Shown piece by piece: positions 5,795 through 6,150 of a stretch of DNA of 6,150 bases (positions are counted from its first letter, which is position 1; each line of letters starts with the position of its first letter). The DNA is from Methylacidiphilum caldifontis (GTDB lineage: Bacteria > Verrucomicrobiota > Verrucomicrobiia > Methylacidiphilales > CAMAQI01). The stretch lies in NCBI GenBank assembly GCA_945860255.1, contig CAMAQI010000146.1, positions 1 to 6,150 on the forward strand. Reading direction: 5' to 3'. The notes below the pieces were generated by a model. That model was not told the origin of the DNA. It ran no database searches and saw only the letters and a list, made by a program, of their open reading frames with translations. A program made the position numbers and the translations under genes.

Positions 5795-6150
5795 ATGCGT
5801 TTTTTATTCTCAATTCTTATCTTCAGACTCCTGGTTGTCCCTTTCTTTGGCGAGACAATTATCGTTCCTTCCTCCGAAACAATGGTCGAAGTTTTAAATG
5901 ATTTAAATGGAGTGATCGAACGAAAAGGGGATGTCGTTGCCTTAATGAATCTTTATCCATTTGAAAAGAAATTTGAAGAATGGGACGAACTTGATTTTGT
6001 TCTATTTCAAAATGCGATCAAACGATATATTCATGAAGGGAATATTGAAAAAGGGCCCAAATATCCCAATCATCTCTCTCAAAAATTTCCGTTGATTCTT
6101 GCTGAGTTGAAAGCCACTCAAAAACAGTCCTCAATGGAAGCTAATCATCT
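5795..6150 (+). CDS. Unrecognised protein with a signal-peptide-like N terminus, 3' end outside the window
   Basis: The frame is open for 118 codons to the window edge. The protein begins MRFLFSILIFRLLVVPFFGE, with a hydrophobic stretch at about residues 3-18 that looks like a signal peptide or N-terminal anchor, possibly cut near Gly19. No lipobox cysteine is present. The rest is charged and probably helical (TMVEVLNDLNGVIERKGD, then KKFEEWDELDFVLFQNAIKR), with no motif I recognise. ATG 5795 was chosen because it gives a compact signal-like leader. A TTG at 5750 in the same frame would add 15 residues and has only a weak AGG upstream. No clear Shine-Dalgarno site precedes the ATG. It lies 49 bases after the tadG-like gene on the same strand and may belong to that operon. 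Function is unknown. Confidence 0.6.
   Translation, partial: MRFLFSILIFRLLVVPFFGETIIVPSSETMVEVLNDLNGVIERKGDVVALMNLYPFEKKFEEWDELDFVLFQNAIKRYIHEGNIEKGPKYPNHLSQKFPLILAELKATQKQSSMEANH

Overview
The window looks like ordinary bacterial chromosome of moderate G+C, with all recognised genes on the + strand and tightly packed. The organism cannot be named from the sequence. A von Willebrand A (vWA) TadG-type protein beside two TadE-type pseudopilins, poor Shine-Dalgarno sites on several genes, and Thr-Asn-rich secreted proteins would suit a member of the Planctomycetes-Verrucomicrobia-Chlamydiae group. That is a weak inference.

Layout: (1) Positions 2-418 hold the C-terminal reductase domain of the riboflavin enzyme RibD, which starts outside the window. 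(2) Positions 415-1851 hold a polytopic membrane protein resembling O-antigen/oligosaccharide repeat-unit polymerases, joined to ribD by a 4-base ATGA overlap. (3) A 134-base gap (1852-1985) holds a weak hairpin and a short inverted repeat, and probably the promoter of the next operon. (4) Positions 1986-5745 hold three consecutive genes for Tad (tight adherence/Flp pilus) envelope proteins: TadE-like, a second TadE/TadF-like, and an 829-residue TadG-like protein with a complete MIDAS vWA domain. (5) A hairpin covers the tadG stop codon. (6) From 5795 to the window end runs the start of an unrecognised protein with a signal-peptide-like N terminus.

The two small pseudopilins each have an N-terminal membrane segment preceded by a prepilin-type motif, and the TadG protein has the family's N-terminal anchor. 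Together they probably form the minor-pilin/adhesion part of a Tad pilus or a derived surface structure. The ATPase, inner-membrane platform, secretin, prepilin peptidase and major pilin are not in this window.

The most unusual feature is in the TadG-like protein. Its vWA domain is interrupted, just after the last MIDAS aspartate, by about 440 residues very rich in the dipeptide Thr-Asn (about 30 copies in the insertion and about 40 in the whole protein, counted by eye). The same dipeptide recurs in both neighbouring pseudopilins but is absent from the polymerase-like protein and from the visible part of the last gene.
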